Shown: positions 10,076-20,020 of the stretch, piece by piece
Layout of the letters: every line of letters starts with the position of its first letter
Position numbering within the stretch: position 1 is the first letter of the stretch
NCBI GenBank assembly: GCA_014529385.2
Contig: CM043969.1
Location: forward strand, 13,229,946-13,274,445
DNA: 44,500 bases
Origin: Adiantum capillus-veneris
Lineage: Eukaryota > Streptophyta > Polypodiopsida > Polypodiales > Pteridaceae
Direction of reading: 5' to 3'
Notes under the pieces: generated by a model
What the model was told of the DNA's origin: nothing
The model's database searches: none
The model's input: only the letters and a program-made list of their open reading frames with translations
Made by a program: the position numbers and the translations under genes

Positions 10076-11112
10076 ATGTCCATGGTCCAACTCTCAAAGG
10101 CCGAAGAAGGTGCACTAAAAGAAAAAGTTACACAAGAGGTAGATGAGCAGTGGAAGGCAGCAATGGATTGGGAGCTGAGAGTACTTCATTCTGTCAATGT
10201 CACACAACTCACTCCCAATCAAATAAATACACAATGGCACCAACAGTCCCTGCCCTACCCTCTGACTAAAGTTGAGTTTCTACAGTTAAAAGAAAAGCTT
10301 TACACAGACATGCAAGTTGAGGGCGCAGATAAAGACCACCCGAAGTGGAGGTTGAGCTGGTTGTACAAAAACCCAAGATACCTGATTTTGTTCATGAGAG
10401 CACCTGCGGCCCTGTAAAAAGATCCGACTTTTTGTCCTGTACCAAGAGTAAGGACCTGGATAGCACATGAGGCACTACTAAAGAAGCAGCCAACTTGGCT
10501 GAATTACCCCAGATTGCTTGCTCCAGAAAAGGGACCAGCGAGACTGAAGAATACATGGTGAAAACTCTAAAGGGCGCCATGTCATTCTTTAAAAGTCTAC
10601 CAGATTTTTCATGTGCTATGCTATATAAGATCTGTTGAATGCTGCTCACATGCATCTAAGTGTTCAATGAGCCAGAGCAAGCAGGCATCCCTTGGATGTC
10701 ATTCCTCGAGGGTGATAAAGGTTTGTGCTATGATCTCAGTGGCCAACCTTCTGAAGAAGTCCTCTATGGCTTCTACGCCAGATGCATGTTTCTACCTTCA
10801 CACAATATGCTGGCGTTCAAGGAAGCATTCTACACGGGATTCTTTACCAGGCGAATGAAAATATTTGTGCCAGTGATCAACAACCTCACATCAAGGTTTG
10901 TAGGCTACTCAGTGGTAGAGCTCAAAAATCCAGTAACTATGCAGTTTTTGCAAGTGCAAGATAAAGAAAGGAAGATCAGATACCAAAAGGCACTAAGTGC
11001 GATTAAAGACTGCCTCGCCAATCTCGCCAGTTCGAAGACTACTTCAGTCCATAAAGCTGTGTCAAGGGACGACACAGGCGAGGGGGGGGGGGGAATGTTA
11101 GCAGCAAGCTAA
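10076..11112 (+). pseudogene. C-terminal part of the large element-D ORF
   Basis: Two plus-strand frames, 10076-10417 (113 residues) and 10660-11112 (150 residues), lie in different phases and are joined by a broken stretch. The first contains Trp-Glu-Leu-Arg-Val-Leu and Pro-Lys-Trp-Arg-Leu-Ser-Trp-Leu-Tyr. The second contains an aromatic-rich globular segment (Tyr-Gly-Phe-Tyr-Ala-Arg-Cys-Met-Phe-Leu) and ends inside the first bases of the 3' LTR after crossing the polypurine tract. The composition is less charged than the middle part, so a folded C-terminal domain is possible. I do not recognise it. Confidence 0.45.
11079..11095 (+). other. Polypurine tract of element D
   Basis: A run CGA followed by twelve G and AA ends immediately before the LTR start TGTTAGCAGC. 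Such a tract primes plus-strand DNA synthesis in LTR elements and always lies directly 5' of the 3' LTR. This fixes the LTR at 11096 as a 3' LTR. Confidence 0.85.
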
Positions 11113-12011
11113 CACAGATACCATTTTTTAGAGTTCTCATTATAAAACACATATTATTTTGATAAATCGAGAATATTGTAACTCCTATTTTCTCGGATAA
11201 ACTCTATAATTAATGAGCCGAGGCTACAAGCTTTTAGATTGTATCAACATGTCATTACCCATCTTTGGTAGAACTCTTAGATTATTAGTGCTGACCACCC
11301 CTTGGCTAAGGTATGAAAGCCAAATATTTTAAGTTATTGTAGAGTTTTTTTGGATAATGAAATACACAGCGTGAGCTAACGGCGCTCACTCCTCTCCTTC
11401 TCGCGCTTCCTACTCCCTTCCAAGTTGTCACATTGCACTCGTGTTTGTTGCATTTCAACCGCAGGTAAGAGCTCTACGCATTGACGTGAACACATCACAG
11501 TCTTTCATAGTTTTTGGCGTCGCCGACCCGCGGCCTAATTTCATCATAACTAGGAATTTACACTTTCAAATCAAAAACTACGCATAGGCGGGGTGTAACG
11601 GCATCATTGCTAAGCATTTAGATGCATTCTGGGTCGAAAACTAGGTCAAAAATCCACTGCTGTCAATAATTGCGATTTTGGAACTTGACCTAAAGTGGGG
11701 TTTGAGACCATAAGCATGTGTGCTTAGGTCTTATAAACATGTCCTAGAAGTTTTGTTACATTTGGATGTCATTTGATGCTGTAACGAATGTGATTTGTTT
11801 GCCGATGAGCGATTGGCTTTTGGTGATTTCAGTCACTTGAGTGTAGCTTGAGTTAGATGCGAGTTGTTAGTTGTTTTCCGAGAGATTGACAACCTCTTGT
11901 AGCCTCTATGCACTAGTCGAGTCAGCTTCGTCCCATGGATTGACAATTTAATCGTGGTTCTCGCTAATACTACAATAAGATAGGATGGTGAGGTTAGACA
12001 TGCGTCCCACA
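11096..12011 (+). repeat. 3' LTR of element D (916 bp)
   Basis: It begins TGTTAGCAGC and ends GCGTCCCACA, the canonical TG...CA. Over its whole length it aligns with 16269-17146. Shared blocks include GGATAATGAAATACACAGCG, CATTTAGATGCATTCTGGGT and GACAATTTAATCGTGGTTCT. The two copies differ by many substitutions and small indels, so they are two family members and not the two LTRs of one recent insertion. A TATA-like TATGAAAG lies near 11313 where the other copy has TATAAAAG. Confidence 0.9.
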
Positions 12012-12121
12012 CTCGATGAGATGTGGGTATCAACCACAGAACCAAGAAATCGGTAAGAGGATCATTATCCATGTTTTCTGAAAGGATGGTCGTTGGTGCC
12101 GCCCTGCGCCGTTCGGTCGCC

Positions 12122-12214
12122 TAGAGAGAGAGAGAGAAAGAGAGAGGGAGAGGCCCCTCCCCATGCCCCTCCTGCCCTACCCTCCCCCCCCCCCCCAACC
12201 GCCCCCTGCACCGC

Positions 12215-12303
<89 letters not shown>

Positions 12304-12319
12304 CGGCCGCCTTGCACGG

Positions 12320-12398
<79 letters not shown>

Positions 12399-12520
12399 GA
12401 GAGAAGGGGGATGGTTCACATGGGGAAAGAGAGAGGGAGAGATTTAAAGAGAGAGAGAGAGATGGGGATGTGGGCAGTCCACACGGGGAGAGCGAGAGAG
12501 GGAGAGAGAGATGCTGAGCA
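12122..12520. repeat. Composite microsatellite: (AG)n, poly-C, (AG)n, (AC)n, AG-rich
   Basis: Short AG repeats (12122-12149) are followed by a C run near 12183-12196, a long (AG)n at 12219-12300, a long (AC)n at about 12323-12395, and interrupted GAGA blocks to about 12520. Open frames across this block are products of the repeat and are not genes. Confidence 0.97.
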
Positions 12521-12689
12521 AATACGGGAGGGCAATGTAATTTTAGCAAAAATAATTTTAATATGGATTTCAAAAATTATTAAATATTATTAATAACTAT
12601 TAGGACCAATATAAAATGCTCTTAAATCCTCTAAACGCAACTAAACACTTTCACTCTCATCTTTTCAATCTCCTGCAAGATATTTCTAT

Positions 12690-14545
12690 TTGACTATCAT
12701 ATCATGCACTATAGTCTTCCCTTCTTTCAAAAGGGCTTTTCCCTTTACCAATGGGAAGATTATCTTTGGGGTTAAATATCTACAAGAGAATGTTTTGCCA
12801 CAAGCTTTTTCTGCTTTGCATGTAATTATCATGGTTGGGAGTGAAGAGTTGAGAGTTCCAATGCAGAGAACAAGAAATCACTTGGGAGAGGAGTTTTATG
12901 TTGTGGAAAAATCTCTTTCTACAAAGTTCATGGTGCTAGTCGAAGATGACACGGTCTCAAATTCTACTGGTATGCCAGCTCCATTGGTGGATGTTCCCTA
13001 CATAGACCTTACTAGTCCAAGAAAGGAACAACTCTTTAGAGAGCAAGCATTGCAAAACTCTATCGAGGTAAGGAGTACAAATAGTATTTTGTCATTTTTT
13101 AATGCAATGATGAAGTCCAACACTTTGACAAAGCTTCTTTCAAAAATAGCTAAAATCAAACAAGTGTCGAAAATATCAAAGGTGTACAATGGTAACATGG
13201 TGTTTGAGTTTCCACCAACCTTAGGAAAGGTTCATCCAATGGATGCTATGGAACATAACTATGATCCACACCATTAAACCAAACTGCAAACCTCAAATAT
13301 TGCATTTCCTGGAGTGTGTCGCAAAAGTCAGTATGCAGGTGCTCTAAAATGTCTCAATGAAAGTTGTTCCAAATTGGTTAATCTTGGGAAGTCAAACACA
13401 ACACATTTCAATGGAAACATGCTAAAATTACCTTGCATGGGCAAGTTTTGCGACGGACTTGGTGGCAAGTTTACTTGCCACTATTGCAATCAACCGCCAA
13501 TTTGGTTGCATACATGTGATTGCTTCATATATTATGTCATGCCAAGGGATGAGAGTATGAGCAGATTAATGGTACATCAAGGAGCTCACCAACATGACAT
13601 GCAGGATGGGAGTATGAGCAGATTAATGGTACATCAAGGAGCTCACCAATAAAACCAAAGAAATGGTTGCATGCGTTCTCAGTGTGGTTAGACATGCAGA
13701 CACAAGAAAGGTACAAATGTGTGTGGCAAAGGAAATTGTGATGACGATAACTTTGATGCAAGAGGGGGGCTCTAGCCATGTACTTGGTGAGCAACAATTT
13801 CTAAATGCTGCTGAGGCAATGGGCCCCTTGGTCGAGGACAATTTGTGAGGATGCTTTCATTTTCTCTTGTTTGGACATAATATTTCAAAGTAATTTAACT
13901 CTAAAGTACAGGTTTTGAAGGTCCATGGTTGCAACTAGGAATGGGCCAACAAAAGAGATGCTTTGGTGTGCACTCCTTGTTTGCAGCTTAAAAGAGATTT
14001 CACATATGATTTTTTTTCACAAAAGCGGATTTATCAAGCAAGAAGCTGAAGGGGAGTGTTGTTTTGTGTTTAAGATGTCTACAACAGGTCCTACATCTGG
14101 TTGAATTTGGTTAATCGAATGCAACGAAAGCAAGTAGCAGTCGTTCAATATTAAGAGATGGCATAAGAGTCAAATTTTGGGCTTCCATTTTAGAGGAGAC
14201 AGCTAAGAAAATTGGGTTCTCTCTTTGTTTAAAGACTAAGGTGATCAAAGAGAAATGCATTGTAGACAAAGAACATGAAGTCTTCAAGGTTGAGCATCAT
14301 GCAGTAGATGCACATGGGGGGATGTATGAGGTGCACATTAAGGATGAACCCTGTTGCACATGCCCTGATTTCACCGATAGGGAGGCCAAGAAAAAATCTT
14401 ATTTGGCTTGCAAGTACTTGTACTTCATTTTCTTGAGAGTTCTTGGATTTAGCCAAAATGAAAACATGTCATACATCAACCCGTGCTAAGCAAAGTACAT
14501 GTCTACAATGCTGTTGACCGTGAACGCACATATCCAGACTTAGAG
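12690..14545 (+). pseudogene. SWIM zinc-finger protein gene, broken
   Basis: One plus-strand frame runs from 12690 to 13650, interrupted only by a TAA at 13275-13277. It is followed by damaged sequence and a second frame at 14241-14489. The second frame carries a SWIM-type zinc finger: Cys-Cys-Thr-Cys-Pro-Asp-Phe, then Ala-Cys-Lys-Tyr-Leu-Tyr-Phe. The family needs Cys-x-Cys...Cys-x-His, so Tyr stands where the last ligand, His, belongs. A cysteine-rich segment near 13440-13550 (Cys-His-Tyr-Cys and His-Thr-Cys-Asp-Cys) lies upstream. After 14465 the sequence continues in another frame to about 14545. SWIM domains occur both in plant regulatory or ubiquitin-ligase proteins and in MULE transposases; I cannot decide which this was. 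Confidence 0.55.
13554..13656 (+). repeat. 57-bp in-frame tandem duplication inside the SWIM pseudogene
   Basis: The phrase beginning AGTATGAGCAGATTAATGG occurs at 13554 and again at 13611, each followed by the same coding for Val-His-Gln-Gly-Ala-His-Gln. The 57-base period duplicates 19 codons without changing the frame. The frame ends four codons after the second copy's core. Confidence 0.9.
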
Positions 14546-14734
14546 TGAAACGTAAGACTGTACGATTTTGTGACACTTTTTTTGCTATGTCTTTAGCTGG
14601 CGAAGTTGATATAGATTGGGTAGTACTTGGACCTTTGTTAAAGTTGTTTTGGACTATCTTGGGTTATACAACTTTTAATCTCTCTTTTTGTTGGCAATAA
14701 TCTTGATGTAAATTGATTTAGGTGTATACTTCTC

Positions 14735-14738
<4 letters not shown>

Positions 14739-14819
<81 letters not shown>
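14739..14819. repeat. (AG)n microsatellite, about 80 bp
   Basis: This is an uninterrupted GA run. It lies between the SWIM pseudogene and the LINE fragment. The 14546-14738 stretch before it has no visible gene. Confidence 0.97.
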
Positions 14820-14823
<4 letters not shown>

Positions 14824-14879
14824 TATCATCCTCAAAGGTCTATGGGACCAAAGTTACATGTGATGTAGTATGTGTATGG

Positions 14880-15674
14880 TTGATGAGTGACTCTCGATGC
14901 TCCAAAATTGTGGTGATAAGAGTTGCAATGGAGAGCCCACACTATGGCTGGGAGAGGAAACTGTGTAGGTCTAAGTCATGGCTGAAAATGTGAGAGAAGC
15001 AAGTTCGGATGTGACCAAAAGCTTAGCACTCTAGTAGTGTGTGGTACTCAGACTCTCGAACTTGTAGTGAGCATAATGTGCACAGTTGATTTGACTCTTC
15101 TCCATTGCCCCAACGCCCTGTCTCACATTGAAGGAAATGGGAGCTAAGCCGAATGGCTGCGATAGTGTGAATAGCCCCAACAAGGGGATAGGCTCAAGCA
15201 TGTAAGTGTGAGTATGGTTCCTCTTTCAACGAAGAACATGGTTTTGTAGCTGGGGGCAATATGGGTGGTGTAATGTATGAAGCGTGACCCACTGGATTTC
15301 TCCCAAGCCATAATACATTGGTGTTGTAGAAAAGCTTCATTCAATTGCGAGTCAATTGAGGCATCATGTAGCAAGTGTAATGCATCCCATCTCCCAAACC
15401 ACTTCTTTATGTGTTGCATCCATCCCATGCTCAAGATCTTGCTTTTATGGGTCTTTTGAACTTTTTGCTTGCTTCTCATGCAATTGTAGGAAGTCTACGT
15501 GAGGGATTTTGACGCGTCTTTATCATGTACTCCACAATCCTTTCCATGCCCATAACCTCAATTGGAAGAGATCCTGACTCAAGAAGTAGGAGCATATATG
15601 GTGTTTGTGTCTTAACTTGGAGAAATTTTGTAAGAAAACGCTTTTGGACATTCTCAAACTCTTTCCAAGTAGAC

Positions 15675-15721
<47 letters not shown>

Positions 15722-15797
15722 CAAGGGAGAGAAAAAAGGAGCAAAAGTGATGGTGATGACAATATGAGATCGAGGTGTGTTTACCAAGGAAAACAAT

Positions 15798-15879
<82 letters not shown>

Positions 15880-15960
15880 ACAAAGTTGAGAAAAGAAGGG
15901 AGAAAGAATCTTCTTGTAATCTGCTCGTGGGATTCCAAAAAAGCGCTCGCCAAAAAATAT
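14880..15960 (-). pseudogene. LINE (non-LTR retrotransposon) ORF2 C-terminal fragment
   Basis: On the minus strand, from about 15660 downwards, the frame reads Phe-Leu-Thr-Lys-Phe-Leu-Gln-Val-Lys-Thr-Gln-Thr-Pro-Tyr, then Gly-Ser-Leu-Pro-Ile-Glu-Val and Met-Glu-Arg-Ile-Val-Glu-Tyr-Met. This is a layout typical of the region after the reverse transcriptase in LINE ORF2 proteins. Further down, near 15090-15010, is a zinc-finger-like motif: Cys-Thr-Leu-Cys, eight residues including Glu-Ser-Glu-Tyr, then His-Thr-Leu-Leu-Glu-Cys. That CCHC motif is characteristic of LINE C-termini. The frame changes near 15480 and 15180, stops occur, and two (AG)n tracts lie inside. The polymerase domain is not seen, consistent with 5' truncation. 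The region above about 15880 may be unrelated. Confidence 0.65.
15677..15875. repeat. Two (AG)n microsatellites
   Basis: GA runs occupy about 15677-15718 and 15800-15875, separated by 80 bases of unique sequence. They interrupt the LINE-like fragment and create long artificial Ser-Leu or Arg-Glu frames on both strands. Confidence 0.97.
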
Positions 15961-16268
15961 CCTCGATCGAATGCATGATTTCCACGTCAATAATGGCCAC
16001 TGTTTTCCAAAGGACAAAGAGTGGGGCATTCATAGCTCAAATTAGCATCACTACTATGAGACAAATGTGCAACCTTGCAACCACTCCTTCACCTCCGTCA
16101 TCCACAAAGCCTACTACTGCCACCAGAGATCCTTGTACTACAACACATTTGCCTACAATCACTACGTGCATAAAATCTTTTTGTACATGCGTGGTTTCCA
16201 TTACTAACCTCATCCAATGAATTTTCCTTTCCAATGCAGCCTATTTCATAGAGTTTAGACATGGAAAA
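15961..16268. other. Unassigned stretch before element C
   Basis: There is a short threonine-rich plus-strand frame and a minus-strand frame, neither with a recognisable domain. I see nothing else here. The last five bases (16264-16268, GAAAA) are the candidate left target-site duplication of element C, but its right end was not found. Confidence 0.4.
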
Positions 16269-17146
16269 TGTTAGCAGCAACCCAACACAGATACCACAGA
16301 CACCATTTTTTGGAGTTCTCATATTTTAACTCCTAGTTTTTGGATTAACCTTGTAATTGATAAGCCGGAGCTACAAGCTTCCAGATTGTATCAACTTGTC
16401 ATTACCCATCTTTGGTAGAACTCCCAGATTATTAGCTTTGACTACCAAAAACCTTGGCTAAGATATAAAAGCCATTTTTTGTAAGTTATTATTAAGTTTT
16501 TGGATAATGAAATACACAGCGTGAGCTAACAACGCTCACTTCTCTCCTTCTCGCGCTTCCTACTCCCTCCCCGGTTGTCACATTACAGTTGCGTTTGTTG
16601 CATTGCAATCGCAGGTAAGAGCTCTACACATTGAGGTAAGCACATCACAGTAATTTGTAGCTTTTGACGTCAACGGCGCACGGCCTAATTTCATCATAAC
16701 TAGGAATTTCCACTTTAAAATAAAAAACTAAGCATAGGCGGGGTATTGGGGCATCATTGCTAAGCATTTAGATGCATTCTGGGTCGAAAACGACTAGGTC
16801 AAAAATCCACTGCTGTTAATAATCGTGATGTGACAGTTGATGTAAAGTGGAGTTTGAGACCATAAGCGTGTGTGCTTAGGTCTTATAAACATGTCCTAGA
16901 AATTTCGTTACATTTGGATGTCATTTGATGCTGCAATGGATGTGATTTGTTTGCCTAGTGATTTCAGTCACTTGAGTGTAGCTTGAGTTAGATGCGAGTT
17001 GTTAGTTCTTTTCCAAGAGACTGACACCCTCTTGTAGCCTCTATGCACTAGTCGAATCAGCTTTGTCCCATGGATTGACAATTTAATCGTGGTTCTCGCT
17101 AATACTGCAAGAAGATAGGATAGTGAGGTTAGACACGCGTCCCACA
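16269..17146 (+). repeat. 5' LTR of element C (878 bp)
   Basis: It starts TGTTAGCAGC and ends GCGTCCCACA, and aligns along its whole length with the LTR at 11096-12011. A TATAAAA at 16464-16470 is a plausible promoter and is better preserved than in the other copy. No polypurine tract precedes it and a primer-binding site follows it, so it is a 5' LTR. Confidence 0.9.
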
Positions 17147-17148
17147 TT

Positions 17149-17171
17149 TGGCACCGTTACTGGGGATCGAA
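17149..17171 (+). promoter_or_regulatory. Primer-binding site, tRNA-Asp type
   Basis: The bases TGGCACCGTTACTGGGGA followed by TCGAA lie two bases after the LTR. They complement the 3' end of plant tRNA-Asp (acceptor end ...CCCCGGCAACGGCGCCA, recalled from general knowledge) except at three positions. All three differences are G-to-A or C-to-T transitions. The site primes minus-strand synthesis in the Athila/Tat group. Confidence 0.8.
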
Positions 17172-19097
17172 GAGACCTAAACTAGGAAAAAACACGAGCG
17201 TCTTGTGAAGTTATCCTTTAACTTCCTCCAGGATCGCCTAGCGTTCAAAACTTTCTTTTAAAGAAACCGCATAGCCTAAGATTATTGTCTTTTGCTGTGT
17301 AGAGGTAGCTTGGAGGTAATCGTACTTGCTGAGTACCTTTAGGACTGTAGGATTAGAGTAGGATTTTGAGGATAATTGATAGACGAGACAAGTCTTGAGA
17401 TCAATGCTCAAAAAACCATAAAAGACAAGAAAACAAGTGTTTGTGAACACTTTCCACAACCCCATTGCATGAGAATCTAGGAGTAGGGTAAGTAGGATCC
17501 GAGGTGGATTTTAGAACATTGCTCTCTCTGAAAGAATCATTGTGAATTGTTATTGGAAGTTGCAGAATTTTAGGTCTATGGCTAGAAATAGCACGAAAAG
17601 ACTCCAAACCACTCAATTCGACTAGAGAGTAAGCTTAAAAGTTGTCTGAACTAGTGGGTAAGCTCAAGGACACTTGGAGGTAAAAATTTCAAGAGTTGTC
17701 CAAAACTCATATTATTTACTTTTTCTTGACATTTTAGGCCAAATTAAGTTTTGACTTGATTCATAGGCTTGAAATAACTCATAAAAAGACTATCCTTGAA
17801 AAAAGTGCAAAAATTGGTTCATTTCAAGCCTGAAGTTCATAATTGTAGGATTATTAACTTTCAGCTCAGATTTGACCAAGGTTCATACCATTGACTCATT
17901 GCATGTGTACAAACAACTTTTCTAAAGGCACAAAAGATTTGGATTAGCAAACTGGCAAAAAACTGGGTAAAAACTAAATTTTGTACTTACTTTCTAGATC
18001 TTGAGTGTAAATTGGGGAAAAAATTACCCAAACTTTTTAATTTGATTCATAGGCATGTATTGATGTGATAAACATGTAGACATGAAGTAATTAATCAAAG
18101 ATTATGTATATATGCCTCCTTTTTCAACTTTTTTGACCAAGTCAGCATACCACTAGTTTTATCATGTTGTAATAAGCTCACAAACCAAATTTGGTAAGAT
18201 TTGGATAATTAGATTGAAAATTGTGACCAAATTTACAAAGTTAGTATGTGGACAGAAAACTGATGACCATTTGATCAAAAATTGTCCAAACTAAATGAAA
18301 CTTAGCTAGGAACCTTAACTTGAGGTGCTTAACAGATCTGTGTCAAAGTTGGGACAAAAATTTCCAAAAATATAGTTGGAGTAAATAATCACGATTATTT
18401 ATATTTGCTTCAAAAATTGATAAATTTCCAAATTTGAGTATACCACAAGGTCAATCATATCAAGAAGACCCCACAAATCAATTTTGGTGAAATTTGGATC
18501 ACAAAAGTGAGACTTAAGCCAGATTCTTGAAATCAAAGTCTACGGACACAAAACAGTTTGATAAACTTGAATAGATTTTGTCCAAACTTGTTGAAACTTG
18601 TCCAGGGACTTTAACAGGTTGTATACTTGGCAAACCAAACCAAAAAGTGCAAAAAACTGGCAAAAGTAAATAATTATGATTATTTACTACTGCTACATAG
18701 GGACACCAATTTTGACTTTTGAACTTGTACAGTGTTAGACCAACATAATACAAAGCCACAAGGCAATCTTAGGTTCAATCGGATCCAAATTGGTACATGT
18801 TCACTCAGTTTCGAAGTTGCAGATTAATCCTTTGATTTTTTGTCAAAGTCAAATCTGAAAGTCATTTGCTGACTCCCATAGCTTGAATTGAAGTGATACA
18901 CACATACCAAATATCACAATAGTTAGCAAAAATTATAAAGTCTTGTGAAAGAATAGCTAACTTTATAAAATTTATATAGGAATCAGGTTGCAAACAAGGA
19001 ATCAGTAGCTTGACAGAAAGTTGCAATCAAATCAAGTGGAAATTGACAACAAGTCAATCCAAAGGTAAGTACTCTATCCAGGGCTTTGCAAGTATTT
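17172..19097 (+). other. Long untranslated leader of element C with diverged internal repeats
   Basis: No coding frame was seen. The part from about 17700 to 18960 is built of loosely repeated phrases, such as TTTGGTAAGATTTGGAT, TTTTGGTGAAATTTGGAT and GGCAAAAAACTGG. It also carries inverted repeats at 18381-18402 and 18666-18687 and a half-site near 17710. Element D has the same motif at 7259. Such repeat-rich leaders are common in Tat-type elements. GGTAAGT followed by ACTCTATCCAG sits at 19064-19081, just before the gag start. Confidence 0.65.
18381..18687. repeat. Two inverted-repeat sites in the leader of element C
   Basis: At 18381-18402 the arms are GTAAATAATC and GATTATTTAT (one mismatch). 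At 18666-18687 they are GTAAATAATT and GATTATTTAC (one mismatch). The two lie 285 bases apart, matching the period of the weak repeats around them. Confidence 0.85.
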
Positions 19098-19786
19098 ATG
19101 AACCTTAGATCTGGTCGTGTACTAGGAAATCAAGGCATATTCGAAGAAACCTCCACTAGAGTATCCACCGAAGAAAGCGTGAATCAAGGCAATTCCTTGC
19201 ACACTATCCTTGAAGAAGTCTTAGACACTTTTTCAGATTCAACCTCTGAAATGTCTTCCTATTCGACTCACTCAGAAACCGGAACGACAATGTGCTATAA
19301 GCATATACTCTCGTTTTATAGGACTAACCTCCATGGAGGTCAGGTTTACCTGGATCCTAACGAAGAGTATGCTATTCCCATCGATGACCATGGTATTGAG
19401 TTTGAGGAAGAGATTAGGGCAAACAAACAAGGAAAAATGTACATGGATAGAAACAGAACTCATTATTTATAAGTCAAAAATCCTGACGTGATAAACAAAT
19501 GGGGGTTAGAAGTAAACACCATAATCCCAGATATGTCAACAAAAGAAGGAACACCAGCTTTAGAATTCGAGGGATACAATCAAGTAGATTTGAAGCCTTT
19601 GAAATGGCTTAGTACAGATAATCCTAGGATCTGCTTCTATTGTTGGGAGGATAGAAACGTAAAGATCTTCTGTGGACTTCGTATGCCAAATCAGGACAAC
19701 TAATAGCCATAAAGATCATCTATATCTTCAAGATCAAAGATAAGGGATCAACAGACGTACCAACCTACCTGTTTAGGGATTTTTAT
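19098..19786 (+). pseudogene. Gag, first part (element C)
   Basis: The ATG at 19098 begins Met-Asn-Leu-Arg-Ser-Gly-Arg-Val-Leu, a start seen in plant gypsy Gag proteins. The frame is open to 19472. A second frame (19488-19703) follows with Cys-Phe-Tyr-Cys-Trp. Then a further frame reads into Pro-Thr-Tyr-Leu-Phe-Arg-Asp-Phe-Tyr up to the insertion of element A at 19786. Skipping A and its target-duplication copy, this last frame stays open into the downstream gag piece at 30671. That confirms the split. The protein is acidic and has no catalytic motif. Confidence 0.65.
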
Positions 19787-20018
19787 TGTTGGGATTAAAG
19801 CCCAAGTGGCCTCTTATATGGATATGGCCGGCCACCCGCCTAACTCGCTCATCACTAACTCTTTGTATATACTCAATTATACTTTTGTGAATAATAAGAT
19901 TTGGGAGATAACCCTTCAAAGAATTCTCTATGTACTGTGTAAGCTCTCTGTCTGTGTATCTCTGTGTGTGTGTGTGTGTGTATGTGAGAGTTGATCTAAG
20001 CTCCGCTCTGCGACTTCA
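19787..20018 (+). repeat. 5' LTR of copia element A (232 bp)
   Basis: It starts TGTTGGGATTAAAGCCC and ends GCGACTTCA. It contains a TATATAC-type box near 19862 and a (GT)n tract near 19964-19982. The same sequence recurs in the split 3' LTR. Confidence 0.92.
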
Positions 20019-20020
20019 AT

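Larger units (their letters stand above)
6253..12011 (+). mobile_element. Element D: Tat/Athila-type LTR element, 5'-truncated, with a large extra ORF
   Basis: Reading left to right: a gag-protease remnant (6253-6817), a spacer (6818-7468), a long decayed ORF for a charged coiled-coil protein (7469-11112), a G-rich polypurine tract (11079-11095) and a complete LTR (11096-12011). That LTR is homologous to the 5' LTR of element C at 16269, so it is the 3' LTR of this element. No 5' LTR and no RT, RNase H or integrase were found between 6.2 and 11.1 kb. Whether the gag-protease remnant belongs to the same insertion is an inference from strand and order. Confidence 0.65.

Noticed and set aside
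10660-11112. Envelope-like protein in element D
   Set aside because: The position before the 3' LTR would fit an env-like ORF, but no signal peptide, membrane segment or furin-like site is visible, and the body is a charged coiled coil.
12093-12593. Long open frames (Arg-Glu and Thr-His repeats) across the composite microsatellite
   Set aside because: They are translations of (AG)n and (AC)n in every frame and have no independent coding signal.
15476-16033. 185-codon minus-strand frame with long Ser-Leu runs
   Set aside because: Its length comes from two CT repeats. Only the non-repeat part below about 15660 has LINE-like sequence and was kept as such.
11096-17146. The LTRs at 11096 and 16269 as the two ends of one element
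   Set aside because: The first is preceded by a polypurine tract and has no primer site after it, while the second is followed by a primer site. They are therefore a 3' LTR and a 5' LTR of two different insertions, and the sequence between them has no retroelement internal region.
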